A DNA stretch of 64,000 nucleotides from Paenibacillus sp. FSL H7-0331 (GTDB lineage: Bacteria > Bacillota > Bacilli > Paenibacillales > NBRC-103111), in NCBI RefSeq assembly GCF_001956045.1, contig NZ_MRTH01000007.1:264789-328788 (forward strand), given 5' to 3'. The notes below the pieces were generated by a model. That model was not told the DNA's origin, did no database searches, and was given only the letters and a program-made list of their open reading frames with translations. How positions within the stretch are numbered: position 1 is the stretch's first letter; every line of letters starts with the position of its first letter. The position numbers were made by a program, and so were the translations under genes. Positions 25,304 to 37,050 of the stretch are shown here, piece after piece.

Positions 25304-27661
25304 TTATTTCAATTTCAGTACACGCATGGCGTTTAAAACCGCAATCAGGGTTACACCCACATCTGAGAAAACAGCCTCCCACATCGTCGCGATTCCGAAA
25401 GCGCCAAGTAAAAGGAAAACACCTTTGACCGCTAAAGCAAAAATGATGTTTTGCCAAACAATCCGTCGTGTACGTTTCGCGATATCGATTGCAGCGGCTA
25501 TTTTAGAAGGTTCATCCGTCATAATTACAATATCTGCTGCTTCTATCGCAGCGTCCGATCCTAAGCCACCCATCGCGATTCCCACATCTGCACGAGCCAG
25601 CACCGGCGTATCGTTAATCCCGTCTCCCACAAAAATGATTTTCTCATTTTTGGTTTTCAGCTTATCTAATTTTTCAATTTCTTCCACTTTGTTCTGTGGG
25701 AGCAGTTCCGCATGAACTTCATCAATTGCCAGTTTACGGCCTACAGCCTCAGCAACAGCTCTCGCGTCCCCTGTCAGCATGATCGTCTTTTTGATCCCAA
25801 GACCTTTTAACAAACGGATCGCCTCTGCTGAATCTTCTTTCACTTCATCAGCTATGACAATGTATCCAAGATACTGTTTCTCAACGGCAATATGAACAAC
25901 CGTTCCCACTTCTTCAGGTGATAGAAAAGTAATCCGTTCCTTGCTCATCAGCTTGGCATTCCCTGCAAAAACTTCTTTTCCCTGAACCATGACCTGAATC
26001 CCGTGTCCGGAAATTTCATTATAGTCTTTAATATCCGCTTCGTTGATCTCTTTCCCAAAGGCGGCTCGAATCGATTCAGCGATCGGATGCGTGGAATGTG
26101 CCTCCGCATATGCGGCAATCTGCAATAGCTCATCCTTGGATGTGCCACCTACCGACTTGATTTCTGTTACTTTAAAGGCTCCCTTGGTCAAGGTACCGGT
26201 TTTATCGAACACCACATATTTCACATCATTTAATGCTTCCAGGTAATTGCTCCCTTTAATCAAAATACCAGATTTGGATGCCGCACCGATTCCACCGAAG
26301 AATCCAAGGGGAATCGAGACCACCAAGGCACACGGGCAAGAAATAACCAGAAATATCAAAGCACGGTAAATCCAATCTGAGAAGGTTGCCCCATTTATGA
26401 TCAAAGGAGGTACCACAGCTAATAATAAAGCCACAATGACGACAACAGGCGTATAATAACGTGCGAATTTAGTAATAAACTTTTCGGTTGGCGCTTTTTT
26501 GCTGCTCGCATTTTGAACCAATTCCAAAATCTTTGAAACGGTTGATTCTCCGAAGCTTTTCGTAACCTCCACGGTTAATACACCGTTTTTGTTAATAAAT
26601 CCGCTTAATACATCATGACCGGCTTCAACCTCCCGCGGCACCGATTCCCCAGTCAGCGCTGATGTATCCACCATGGAGCTGCCTTCTAGAACTTTACCGT
26701 CCAAAGGCACCTTCTCACCGGGTTTTACAACAATATAATCGCCAATATTTATGGCTTCAGGGGATACACGCTTCGTATCGCTGCCGATTTTAAGGTTGGC
26801 ATAATCCGGGCGTATGTCCATCAGCGAGCTAATCGATTTACGTGAGCGATTGACCGCGATACCCTGGAACAATTCTCCGACCTGATAAAATAACATAACC
26901 GCAACACCTTCGGGATACTGGTTAACGGCAAAAGCTCCAATCGTAGCAATGGCCATTAAAAAGTTTTCATCAAATACTTGGCCTCGAATCACATTTTTGG
27001 CAGCCTGAAGGACAATGTCCCCACCTACAATCACATAGGCCAGGAGAAATATCCCAAGCTCCCATAATCCTGAAACCGGCGCAAACATCCCAATCGCGGT
27101 TAAAACGACGCCGATTCCTAAACGAATCGACATTTTTTTGGCACTACCGCTGCCGTGATCATGGGTGTGACCTTCTGCTCCGTGATCGTGTGCATGATCT
27201 TCTGATCCATGTGCGTGAACGTGTCCCTCGGTTCCATGATCATGAGAGTGACCCTCAGACCCATGGTTATGGGTGTGACTATGTGTTCCATGATCGTGAG
27301 AATGTCCCTCAGTTCCATGGTCATGAGCATGTATGTTAGAATCCATACTGTTAGCTTGACCTGCAGCACCATGGTCCCGATGCGCTGATTGTCTCGCAGT
27401 GCTTCCTATTGAGGTTGCTTTTACTTTTTCCATCACTTGAATGTGAGGCTCTAACCTATTCACCTTTTTCTTCGCTTCTGCTATTATCGCTTCATCCTGA
27501 CCTTTTTCAGTTTCCACAGTTAATGTCTTGGTAACAAAATTAACGGAGCACGAGGAAACACCTGGTATTTTTTGTACACCATTCTCAATTTTCATAGCAC
27601 AGTTGGCACAATCCAAACCCTCTAATATCAGCTCACGCTTCACATGTTCTTTGGTTTCCAT
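25304..27661 (-). CDS. P1B-type heavy-metal ATPase (Zn/Cd/Pb group) with His-rich insert
   Basis: 785 residues from the ATG at 27661 (AGAGGG upstream); a TTG at 27685 gives a longer frame without a good site. N-terminal HMA domain with GLDCANC, then a His/Asp/Gly repeat region (about 110-170), membrane helices, TGES, the CPC motif in SCPCALV, DKTGTLT, HP in STHPIAES, GDGINDTP, and a C-terminal SDVG typical of P1B-2 enzymes. It exports Zn, Cd or Pb. No regulator gene is adjacent, but an ArsR-type palindrome lies in the promoter. Confidence 0.93.
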   Translation of the reverse strand: METKEHVKRELILEGLDCANCAMKIENGVQKIPGVSSCSVNFVTKTLTVETEKGQDEAIIAEAKKKVNRLEPHIQVMEKVKATSIGSTARQSAHRDHGAAGQANSMDSNIHAHDHGTEGHSHDHGTHSHTHNHGSEGHSHDHGTEGHVHAHGSEDHAHDHGAEGHTHDHGSGSAKKMSIRLGIGVVLTAIGMFAPVSGLWELGIFLLAYVIVGGDIVLQAAKNVIRGQVFDENFLMAIATIGAFAVNQYPEGVAVMLFYQVGELFQGIAVNRSRKSISSLMDIRPDYANLKIGSDTKRVSPEAINIGDYIVVKPGEKVPLDGKVLEGSSMVDTSALTGESVPREVEAGHDVLSGFINKNGVLTVEVTKSFGESTVSKILELVQNASSKKAPTEKFITKFARYYTPVVVIVALLLAVVPPLIINGATFSDWIYRALIFLVISCPCALVVSIPLGFFGGIGAASKSGILIKGSNYLEALNDVKYVVFDKTGTLTKGAFKVTEIKSVGGTSKDELLQIAAYAEAHSTHPIAESIRAAFGKEINEADIKDYNEISGHGIQVMVQGKEVFAGNAKLMSKERITFLSPEEVGTVVHIAVEKQYLGYIVIADEVKEDSAEAIRLLKGLGIKKTIMLTGDARAVAEAVGRKLAIDEVHAELLPQNKVEEIEKLDKLKTKNEKIIFVGDGINDTPVLARADVGIAMGGLGSDAAIEAADIVIMTDEPSKIAAAIDIAKRTRRIVWQNIIFALAVKGVFLLLGAFGIATMWEAVFSDVGVTLIAVLNAMRVLKLK
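27135..27330 (-). repeat. Tandem repeats encoding the His-rich metal-binding segment
   Basis: Repeated units of about 24-36 bp encode HDHG(T/S)EGH-like peptides within the metal ATPase. Such stretches bind zinc; copy number is likely to vary between strains. Confidence 0.75.
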
Positions 27662-27687
27662 TGCGATCAGCCCTCTTTTCAACAATC

Positions 27688-27752
27688 ATATGAGCACATA
27701 TTCATATATTAGTGTATAAATCATTATATTCACTCTATCACTGGAATGTCAA
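27688..27752 (-). promoter_or_regulatory. Sigma-A promoter with ArsR/CzrA-like palindrome for the metal ATPase
   Basis: On the minus strand: TTGACA (27747-27752), an 18-bp spacer and TATAAT (27723-27728). Downstream of the -10 the inverted repeat ATATGA-N8-TCATAT (27688-27707) resembles operators of metal-sensing ArsR-family repressors such as CzrA. The sensor would be encoded elsewhere. Confidence 0.65.
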
Positions 27753-27865
27753 TCCCTTTTCACGTCGTTTATTATGCGGAGTTGTACCGATAATTAAATC
27801 ACTTTGCTCCTAATGTGCTCAAATTGTATTCAATAGACTATGGTTTAAAATAGGTGAACGCAAAA

Positions 27866-27887
27866 AGGACTGCCTAATGGCAGCCCT
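27866..27887 (-). terminator. Intrinsic terminator after the M50-like gene
   Basis: AGGACTGCC/GGCAGCCCT stem with a 4-nt loop, followed on the minus strand by TTTTTG. Confidence 0.75.
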
Positions 27888-27919
27888 TAGCTCATTTATA
27901 AGGTTAAACGGATCCAGGC

Positions 27920-28621
27920 CTACTTGTAAGACGAATAAGCTGGAGGTACTGCTTTAGGTATTCTGCGATTCAAAAATGCCCCTATTGCGCTCTTAGCGCA
28001 CCATAGCGAGAAAAGCGTAAACAAGATCGCCCATACGATTGTCGGAATCCAGGTGAGCTTTGCCAAATTGGCTGCATCTCCTGCCGCCGCAGGATTATTG
28101 ACCGCATAGATGATCAATGTAATTGGCCCCATAACGGACTCCTCCAACGTCAGAAATGCCAACAGCAAATAATAGCCGTCCCGCAGCCAGCGCGGCACTA
28201 CGAATAACATCACAACATTGAGTGCAATAAACCCAATCGACCATATCATACCGTATCCATTACGAACAAAGAGTATTAAGGAAATGAGAGCCAGCAGCGT
28301 CATAATTTGAAGTCCGAGCTGCTGCTTGCCATAAGATTGCAATTTGAACAATAACACAGCAAATAAGGAAGCAGCTGTATACCCGGCCAATGCGATCGGC
28401 AGCAAGCTCCAACTATTGGTGACAGAGGAATACGTTACCCCACTGTGGTCAGCATTCAACTCGATAAACATCACACGACCCGACAACGCCAAAGTGGCAA
28501 CAGCATGGCCGAACTCGTGGATCATTGTATCCAGACTGCGAAAATACGAAGAAAAGGGAATCCACCGCGTAAGCAAGGCAGACCCTATAAGAAAACATAC
28601 AGTCTTTAACCAGTTGCTCAT
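27920..28621 (-). CDS. Membrane M50-like metallopeptidase
   Basis: 233 residues from the ATG at 28621, which follows GGGGGA; the frame extends 17 codons further upstream without a site. HEFGH near residues 35-39 is the zinc-binding HExxH motif in the second hydrophobic segment. About six to seven transmembrane helices follow. It resembles the M50B-like YwbO/YuxH-type peptidases of Bacillus relatives, whose substrates are not known to me. The gene follows eno by 68 bp in the same direction and may receive some read-through from it. Confidence 0.8.
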   Translation of the reverse strand: MSNWLKTVCFLIGSALLTRWIPFSSYFRSLDTMIHEFGHAVATLALSGRVMFIELNADHSGVTYSSVTNSWSLLPIALAGYTAASLFAVLLFKLQSYGKQQLGLQIMTLLALISLILFVRNGYGMIWSIGFIALNVVMLFVVPRWLRDGYYLLLAFLTLEESVMGPITLIIYAVNNPAAAGDAANLAKLTWIPTIVWAILFTLFSLWCAKSAIGAFLNRRIPKAVPPAYSSYK

Positions 28622-28689
28622 CGTTGATTCCCCCTGAGAAGCTGCATACGTAGAGCGCGTAACACTATTCATATGCAGCTATTATTTAA

Positions 28690-30012
<1,323 letters not shown>

Positions 30013-30071
30013 TTAGGGATGAATATCCCCTTTTAAGTCAAGGCTCTGCATGAACACTGCTGCTCTTAAAC

Positions 30072-31604
30072 TTAAATTAATGTCGTACCCGTCATTTCAA
30101 CCGGCTTTTTTACATCGAGCAGACTGAGAATCGTTGGGGCAATATCTGCCAGTATGCCATCGTTTCTTAGTGTAACATGTTTGGACGTCACAATAAAAGG
30201 CACCGGATTCGTCGTATGGGCCGTATTACGGGTTCCATCCCCATTCGTAACCAGATCCGCGTTCCCATGGTCAGCTGTAATCAACGCAACCCCGCCTTTG
30301 GCAAGCACTGCTTCCACAACTCTCCCCATGCAGGTATCGGTAGCTTCAACCGCCTTGATCGTCGGCTCCAGCAAGCCGGAATGGCCAACCATATCGGGAT
30401 TGGCAAAGTTCATGATGATGACATCCTGACGCTCCGCTTCAATCTCCTTAACCGCTGCTTCTGCAAGCTCATACGCACTCATTTCCGGCTGCAGATCATA
30501 AGTAGCTACTTTAGGAGAATTGATTAGAATCCGTGTTTCCCCAGGCAACTCATGATCACGTCCGCCGCTGAAAAAGAAGGTAACATGAGGATACTTCTCA
30601 GTCTCGGCAATACGCAGCTGGGTCAGGTTATTTTGAACCAGTACCTCACCAAGAGTATTGTCGAGGTTCTTGGGACTATACGCTACATAACCGCCAACCG
30701 TTTCACTAAAAAGTGTCAAGCATACAAAATACAGATCATGCGGCCACTTGTCTCCGCGGTCGAAGCTTTGAAAATCTGTATTCGTAAACACATTCGATAA
30801 TTGAATCGCACGGTCCGGTCGAAAATTGAAGAAGATTACGGAATCCTCGGATTCAACCAAGCCCACAGGCTGCCCATCTGCCTTGACGATAACCGTTGGC
30901 AATACGAACTCATCGAATACGGAAGACGTGTAAGAGTCTATAATCGCCTGCAGCGGATCGGTATAATTTGGACCCTCGCCATAAACCATCGCACGGTACG
31001 ACTTCTCTACACGATCCCAGCGCTTGTCGCGGTCCATGGCATAATAACGGCCTTGAACGGTCGCGATCTTGCCTACACCGACCTCTGTAATTTTGGCCAG
31101 CAACTGCTCCATATACATCTTCGCACTGTCTGGCGCTACATCGCGGCCATCGAGGAATGCGTGTATGTAGACGTCCTCGAACTGCTGCTTCTTGCAGGCT
31201 TCCAGTAAAGCGAACAGATGAGCGATATGGCTGTGAACGCCGCCATCCGACAATAAACCGTATAGGTGCAGCTTCTTGCCGTTCAGCTTGGCATGGTTGA
31301 TTGCACCCAGAATCGTTTCGTTATCAAAAAACTCTCCATCGCGAATCGATTTCGAGATTCGAGTCAAATCCTGGTATACGATACGTCCTGCTCCGATGTT
31401 CAAATGGCCCACTTCGGAGTTGCCCATTTGCCCTTCGGGAAGGCCAACCGCTTCACCGCAAGCTGTTAAGGTTGTATGCGGATATTCAGCCATGTACCGG
31501 TCATAGTTCGGTTTGTTTGCTTGTGCAACTGCGTTGCCCATGACTTCACCCCGCAGGCCGAAGCCATCCATGATAATTAAAGCTACCGGTTTAGGTCTGG
31601 ACAT
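30072..31604 (-). CDS. gpmI: 2,3-bisphosphoglycerate-independent phosphoglycerate mutase
   Basis: 510 residues from the ATG at 31604, behind GGGGGC; tpiA stops only 1 nt before it. MDGFGLR (metal Asp) and the catalytic Ser in [14 protein letters not shown] are present, as are HGNAD and HTTNPVP near the C-terminus. This Mn-dependent enzyme interconverts 3- and 2-phosphoglycerate; its Mn/pH sensitivity is known to matter in spores. Confidence 0.97.
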   Translation of the reverse strand: MSRPKPVALIIMDGFGLRGEVMGNAVAQANKPNYDRYMAEYPHTTLTACGEAVGLPEGQMGNSEVGHLNIGAGRIVYQDLTRISKSIRDGEFFDNETILGAINHAKLNGKKLHLYGLLSDGGVHSHIAHLFALLEACKKQQFEDVYIHAFLDGRDVAPDSAKMYMEQLLAKITEVGVGKIATVQGRYYAMDRDKRWDRVEKSYRAMVYGEGPNYTDPLQAIIDSYTSSVFDEFVLPTVIVKADGQPVGLVESEDSVIFFNFRPDRAIQLSNVFTNTDFQSFDRGDKWPHDLYFVCLTLFSETVGGYVAYSPKNLDNTLGEVLVQNNLTQLRIAETEKYPHVTFFFSGGRDHELPGETRILINSPKVATYDLQPEMSAYELAEAAVKEIEAERQDVIIMNFANPDMVGHSGLLEPTIKAVEATDTCMGRVVEAVLAKGGVALITADHGNADLVTNGDGTRNTAHTTNPVPFIVTSKHVTLRNDGILADIAPTILSLLDVKKPVEMTGTTLI

Positions 31605-31605
31605 C

Positions 31606-32376
<771 letters not shown>

Positions 32377-33558
32377 TTATTTATCGTTTAATGCGACAAC
32401 ACCCGGTAGAGCCTTGCCTTCCATAAATTCAAGAGATGCGCCGCCACCAGTCGAAATATGGTCCATTTGGTCGGCCAGATGGAATTTCTCAACCGCTGCT
32501 GCGGAATCACCGCCGCCAATGATGGTATAACCTTCAGTAGCTGCGCATGCTTGTGCAACGGCACGTGTACCATGGGAGAAAGGCTCGATTTCGAATACGC
32601 CCATCGGTCCGTTCCAAACGACCAGCTTGGATTCAGCAATCGTTTTGGCATAGAGCTCACGCGTCTTGGGACCGATATCAATGCCTTCCCAATCTGCAGG
32701 AATTTCGTTGACAGCAACTACACGGGTATTAGCCTTCGCGCTAAAATCGTCAGCTACAATAATATCAACTGGAATCAGGAAGTTCACGCCTTTTTCCTTT
32801 GCTGTTTCAAGGAAGCTCAGTGCAAGCTCCAACTTGCTGTTGTCTACCAAAGATTTACCGATTTCGTTTCCTTGAGCTTTCAGGAATGTATAGGACAAAC
32901 CGCCGCCAATGATGATATTGTCAGCAATGTTCAGCAGGTTCGTAATCACATTGATTTTATCCTTAACCTTGGAGCCACCAACAATCGCAGTGAACGGACG
33001 CTCAGGATTGTGCAAGGCTTTACCCAATACTTCTAGTTCCTTCTCCATCAATAGTCCGGATACAGCAGGCAAATGATGAGCGATGCCTTCAGTCGAAGCA
33101 TGCGCACGATGAGCCGCGCCAAACGCATCATTGACATACAAATCAGCCAATCCTGCAAAAGACTTCGCCAGCTCTGCATCATTCGCTTCTTCACCTGGAT
33201 AAAAACGCACGTTTTCGAGCAGCAGTACATCGCCGTCTTGCAGTGCAGCGACTTGTGCATGAACCGCTTCGCCAATCGCCTCATCCGCTTTGACAACCGA
33301 CTTGCCCAATAACTCGGACAAACGTGCTGCAACCGGCGTCAAACGCAGCTCTTCAACTACTGCGCCATTCGGACGGCCTAAGTGACTTGCCAAAATAACT
33401 TTAGCGCCTCTTTCAGTTAAATATTGAATCGTCGGAAGTGTTTCGCGAATTCGTGTATCATCAGTAATGGCGCCGTTCTCCAAAGGTACATTGAAATCGA
33501 CCCGCACAAACACTCTTTTGCCGCTTACTTCTACGTTACGTACGCTTTGTTTATTCAT
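32377..33558 (-). CDS. pgk: Phosphoglycerate kinase
   Basis: 393 residues. [14 protein letters not shown] and [10 protein letters not shown] at the N-terminal domain, and the nucleotide-binding [10 protein letters not shown] near the C-terminus. AAGGAGG before the ATG. Produces ATP and 3-phosphoglycerate. A 181-bp gap, wider than elsewhere in the operon, separates it from gap and includes a small CCGG hairpin with T's that could reduce read-through. Confidence 0.98.
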   Translation of the reverse strand: MNKQSVRNVEVSGKRVFVRVDFNVPLENGAITDDTRIRETLPTIQYLTERGAKVILASHLGRPNGAVVEELRLTPVAARLSELLGKSVVKADEAIGEAVHAQVAALQDGDVLLLENVRFYPGEEANDAELAKSFAGLADLYVNDAFGAAHRAHASTEGIAHHLPAVSGLLMEKELEVLGKALHNPERPFTAIVGGSKVKDKINVITNLLNIADNIIIGGGLSYTFLKAQGNEIGKSLVDNSKLELALSFLETAKEKGVNFLIPVDIIVADDFSAKANTRVVAVNEIPADWEGIDIGPKTRELYAKTIAESKLVVWNGPMGVFEIEPFSHGTRAVAQACAATEGYTIIGGGDSAAAVEKFHLADQMDHISTGGGASLEFMEGKALPGVVALNDK

Positions 33559-33739
33559 CCAGGAACGCCTCCTTGTGAGTATCTATTTATCTGCATACAA
33601 AAATTGTGGGTATGACTTTTGTGAAAAGCATCTTGCGGTAACCACAATGAGAAAAGCTCCGGAAGCCGGGGCATCTTCCCATTGTCTGTTAGCACAAGAT
33701 AGTTCGTTCACAAGCTAATTGTCATAACCACAATGTGAA

Positions 33740-34756
<1,017 letters not shown>

Positions 34757-34780
34757 CTAATAATGTGTATTGGATTTATG

Positions 34781-35827
34781 TCAAGACGGGCTATGCCCAT
34801 CAAGATGTAGCATTTGCACAATCTCCATAGCAGCGGCTTCATCTGTCACAAGAATATCCTCATGTCCGAATTTCAGCACAGCAGCAATGGCCTCACCTTT
34901 ACTTTTACCCCCAGCCACACCGATGACACAGTCCATTTCCTGAATGTCTTCAATGCGCAAGCCGACTGTAGGCATCTTATGCAGTATCTTCCCATCACGG
35001 TCAAAATAATACCCGAACGCTTCTGCCAAAGCCCCGTCCTGCTGTAAAATCGCTGTAGTCGACTCATCAACCTTACGCCGTCTTGCCATCAGCATAGCTT
35101 CTCCTATGCCATGAATAACGATTCGAGCGCCTCTGATGAAGGCAATGCTCTCCAATATGGAGCTGTCCTGCATCAAGGATTGATAAGCTTCCTCACCAAG
35201 CTGGTCAGGAACATGCAGCAATCGGTAGCGAGATCCGGTTTTTTTTGCCATTGTCGAAGCAATCGTATTCGCCTGGAAATCCATACTTTCTCCTAGCCCG
35301 CCGCGTGCTGGTACGAATACGCAGCGTTTGAGCGATATAGAGGAAGACAGGTGATTCGCGACTTCAGCCATTGTGGACCCACCGGTTACCGCAATGACCT
35401 CATCCTGGGTTACGTACTTGCGCAGAATGGCCGCGCCTACGAGTCCCAGTTCCTTTTTGGTGTGGGGTGAAAGTTCTGAATCGCCTGGGACAATAACAAC
35501 CTGTTTCAGGTTAAAATGCAATCGAATCTGCTCCTGAAGATCAGCCAGTCCGAACAGCTCCTTGACTAACGGTTCGATTTGCTCGAGCAGTTGCCGACCC
35601 GTATCGCTGATCCGGATACCGGAAGCCTCGATTTCAAGCAGTCCCTGCGATTTCAAAAAATCGACCTCGCTGCGCATGATACGCTCCGTGGTGTTCAGTG
35701 AACCTGCCAGCGTCCTGCGGCCTACAATGCCGGATACACGAATGAAGTGCAGAATCGTATACCTTTTTTTCATCGTATCCAATAGATCGGGCAAAAGCTG
35801 TTTTTGAATATCGAGAATTTCTCTCAT
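34781..35827 (-). CDS. cggR: Central glycolytic genes regulator CggR (SorC/DeoR-type repressor)
   Basis: 348 residues. N-terminal winged-helix segment (about 25-75, RTLAGSLNTTERIMRSEVDFLK), then a sugar-binding domain with VTGGSTMAEVANHL and GIGEAMLMARRRKV. In Bacillus it represses the gap operon and is released by fructose 1,6-bisphosphate. The gene is first in the operon, behind its own operator. Confidence 0.95.
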   Translation of the reverse strand: MREILDIQKQLLPDLLDTMKKRYTILHFIRVSGIVGRRTLAGSLNTTERIMRSEVDFLKSQGLLEIEASGIRISDTGRQLLEQIEPLVKELFGLADLQEQIRLHFNLKQVVIVPGDSELSPHTKKELGLVGAAILRKYVTQDEVIAVTGGSTMAEVANHLSSSISLKRCVFVPARGGLGESMDFQANTIASTMAKKTGSRYRLLHVPDQLGEEAYQSLMQDSSILESIAFIRGARIVIHGIGEAMLMARRRKVDESTTAILQQDGALAEAFGYYFDRDGKILHKMPTVGLRIEDIQEMDCVIGVAGGKSKGEAIAAVLKFGHEDILVTDEAAAMEIVQMLHLDGHSPS

Positions 35828-35850
35828 ACTTTACACTCCCGCTATGCATT

Positions 35851-35889
35851 GGACTTTTTTTGTCCCACCACTACATTTTTCGTCCCACA
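35851..35889 (-). promoter_or_regulatory. CggR operator (two direct repeats)
   Basis: On the minus strand two copies of GTGGGAC followed by an A-rich run and TGT or GTCC lie 20 bp apart, matching the GGGAC-N6-TGTC tandem arrangement known for CggR. Located between the promoter and the cggR start, as in Bacillus subtilis. Confidence 0.8.
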
Positions 35890-35905
35890 TCTTCCAAAAA
35901 AAAGC

Positions 35906-35922
35906 ACTAAGACTTTCTTAGT
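35906..35922 (-). promoter_or_regulatory. Hairpin plus U-tract at the start of the cggR-gap transcript
   Basis: ACTAAGA/TCTTAGT stem with a 3-nt loop, followed 2 nt later on the minus strand by eight T's. It begins at the predicted transcription start. It could stabilise the 5' end or act as an early attenuator; the stem is A/T-rich and weak. Confidence 0.45.
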
Positions 35923-35928
35923 AATTTC

Positions 35929-35957
35929 ATTATAACGAATTGACTTGTTAATTTCAA
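35929..35957 (-). promoter_or_regulatory. Sigma-A promoter of the glycolytic operon
   Basis: TTGAAA (35952-35957), a 17-bp spacer and TATAAT (35929-35934) on the minus strand, about 100 bp before the cggR start. Confidence 0.8.
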
Positions 35958-36003
35958 CAGCAATTCACAATTTGGTCAAAAATCATGTACCGACAAAACA
36001 AGG

Positions 36004-36032
36004 TTGCAATTTACTCCTGCATATCATATAAT
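36004..36032 (+). promoter_or_regulatory. Sigma-A promoter of tRNA-Arg
   Basis: TTGCAA, a 17-bp spacer and TATAAT, 39 bp before the mature tRNA 5' end. Confidence 0.7.
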
Positions 36033-36071
36033 AACCCTTGCTCGTTCATTTTAAACTATATTTTTAAATGT

Positions 36072-36146
36072 GCGCCCGTGGTCCAATGGATATGACGTAG
36101 GCCTCCGAAGCCTGAGATCAAGGTTCGATTCCTTGCGGGCGCGCCA
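36072..36146 (+). tRNA. tRNA-Arg (anticodon CCG)
   Basis: 75 nt with encoded CCA. Acceptor GCGCCCG/CGGGCGC; anticodon loop CTCCGAA gives CCG; T-arm GGTTCGATTCC. Confidence 0.95.
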
Positions 36147-36188
36147 TTACCTTCAACGAATTCGTGTTATTCACACAAACATCCATAG

Positions 36189-36237
36189 CCTTTACGATAC
36201 GGTCATCAGCTTCAAGACTGCGTTGTAAAGGTTTTTT
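36189..36237 (+). terminator. Terminator after tRNA-Arg
   Basis: CCTTTAC/GTAAAGG outer stem with further inner pairing, then TTTTTT. Confidence 0.65.
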
Positions 36238-36248
36238 AATGCAGACCG

Positions 36249-36288
36249 TTTGACCTTTCTTGACCTTTGTTTATATTTCCGTTATGAT
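36249..36288 (+). promoter_or_regulatory. CtsR operator overlapping the sigma-A promoter of clpP
   Basis: TTTGACC-TTT-CTTGACC (36249-36265) is the reverse complement of the CtsR heptad repeat (GGTCAAA-NNN-GGTCAAA) with one mismatch. The promoter is TTGACC (36260-36265), a 17-bp spacer and TATGAT (36283-36288), so the -35 box lies inside the operator. Predicts heat and stress induction by release of CtsR. Confidence 0.85.
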
Positions 36289-36336
36289 GGTTATAGTGTT
36301 ATCAAACATTCATGTACTTTTAGGAGGCTGCAGCTT

Positions 36337-36918
36337 ATGAGTTTTATACCCATGGTAGTTGAACCCGATGCCAGAGGAGAGCGAGCGTATGACATATACT
36401 CCCGTTTGCTGAAGGATCGCATTATTTTTCTCGGTACGGCCATTAACGACCAAGTAGCGAATGCCATTATTGCCCAGTTGCTGTTCTTGGCCGCGCAGGA
36501 TCCTGACAAAGACATTAATATTTATATCAACAGTCCAGGCGGTTCCATTACTTCAGGCATGGCCATCTTCGATACAATGCAGTTCATCAAGCCCGACGTT
36601 TCAACCATTTGCGTAGGTATGGCAGCTTCGATGGGTGCATTCCTGCTGGCTGCTGGTGCCAAAGGCAAACGTTTTGCGCTTCCGAACAGTGAGGTTATGA
36701 TCCATCAACCACTTGGTGGTGCCGAAGGCCAAGCCAGTGATATTGCTATTCGTGCCGCTCGTATTATTAAAATGCGTGATAAATTGAATACAATTTTGGC
36801 AGAACGCACAGGACAAACCTTTGAACAAATCGAAAAAGACACGGATCGCGACAATTTCATGTATGCGGAAGACGCGCGGATCTATGGTCTGATCGATAAA
36901 GTCATAACCAAACTATAA
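36337..36918 (+). CDS. clpP: ATP-dependent Clp protease proteolytic subunit
   Basis: 193 residues from the ATG at 36337, behind AGGAGG; upstream codons in the same frame cover the promoter and are not real. Catalytic triad Ser98 (GMAASMGA), His123 (MIHQPLGG) and Asp172 (DRDNFM) falls at the standard numbers. It forms the tetradecameric barrel that works with ClpC/ClpX, also degrading tmRNA-tagged proteins. Monocistronic, CtsR-controlled. Confidence 0.98.
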   Translation: MSFIPMVVEPDARGERAYDIYSRLLKDRIIFLGTAINDQVANAIIAQLLFLAAQDPDKDINIYINSPGGSITSGMAIFDTMQFIKPDVSTICVGMAASMGAFLLAAGAKGKRFALPNSEVMIHQPLGGAEGQASDIAIRAARIIKMRDKLNTILAERTGQTFEQIEKDTDRDNFMYAEDARIYGLIDKVITKL

Positions 36919-36941
36919 GTATTACCCTATTTACATCGAGG

Positions 36942-36987
36942 GCCGTCTTTTCAGTAGCACAAGCTGCTGATGGACGGTTCTTTTTTT
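36942..36987 (+). terminator. Terminator after clpP
   Basis: GCCGTC...GACGGT outer stem with inner CAGTAGC/GCTGCTG pairing, followed by seven T's. Confidence 0.75.
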
Positions 36988-36998
36988 ATTAAAAATAA

Positions 36999-37031
36999 AA
37001 GCCCTCCCCTTAATATGAAAGGGAGAGCCTT
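36999..37031 (-). terminator. Terminator after the copper-amine-oxidase-N-domain gene
   Basis: AAGCCCTCCCCTT pairs with AAGGGAGAGCCTT; T-rich run follows on the minus strand. Confidence 0.75.
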
Positions 37032-37050
37032 AAGCTAACGATTTGATTTA

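Noticed and set aside
27130..27330. Possible CRISPR array (regular short repeats)
   Set aside because: The repeats are in frame, have no unique spacers and encode the HDHG segments; no cas genes are present in the window.
27118..27372. Minus-strand frame rich in Met/Thr/Ile
   Set aside because: It is an alternative frame of the His-rich repeat region within the metal ATPase.
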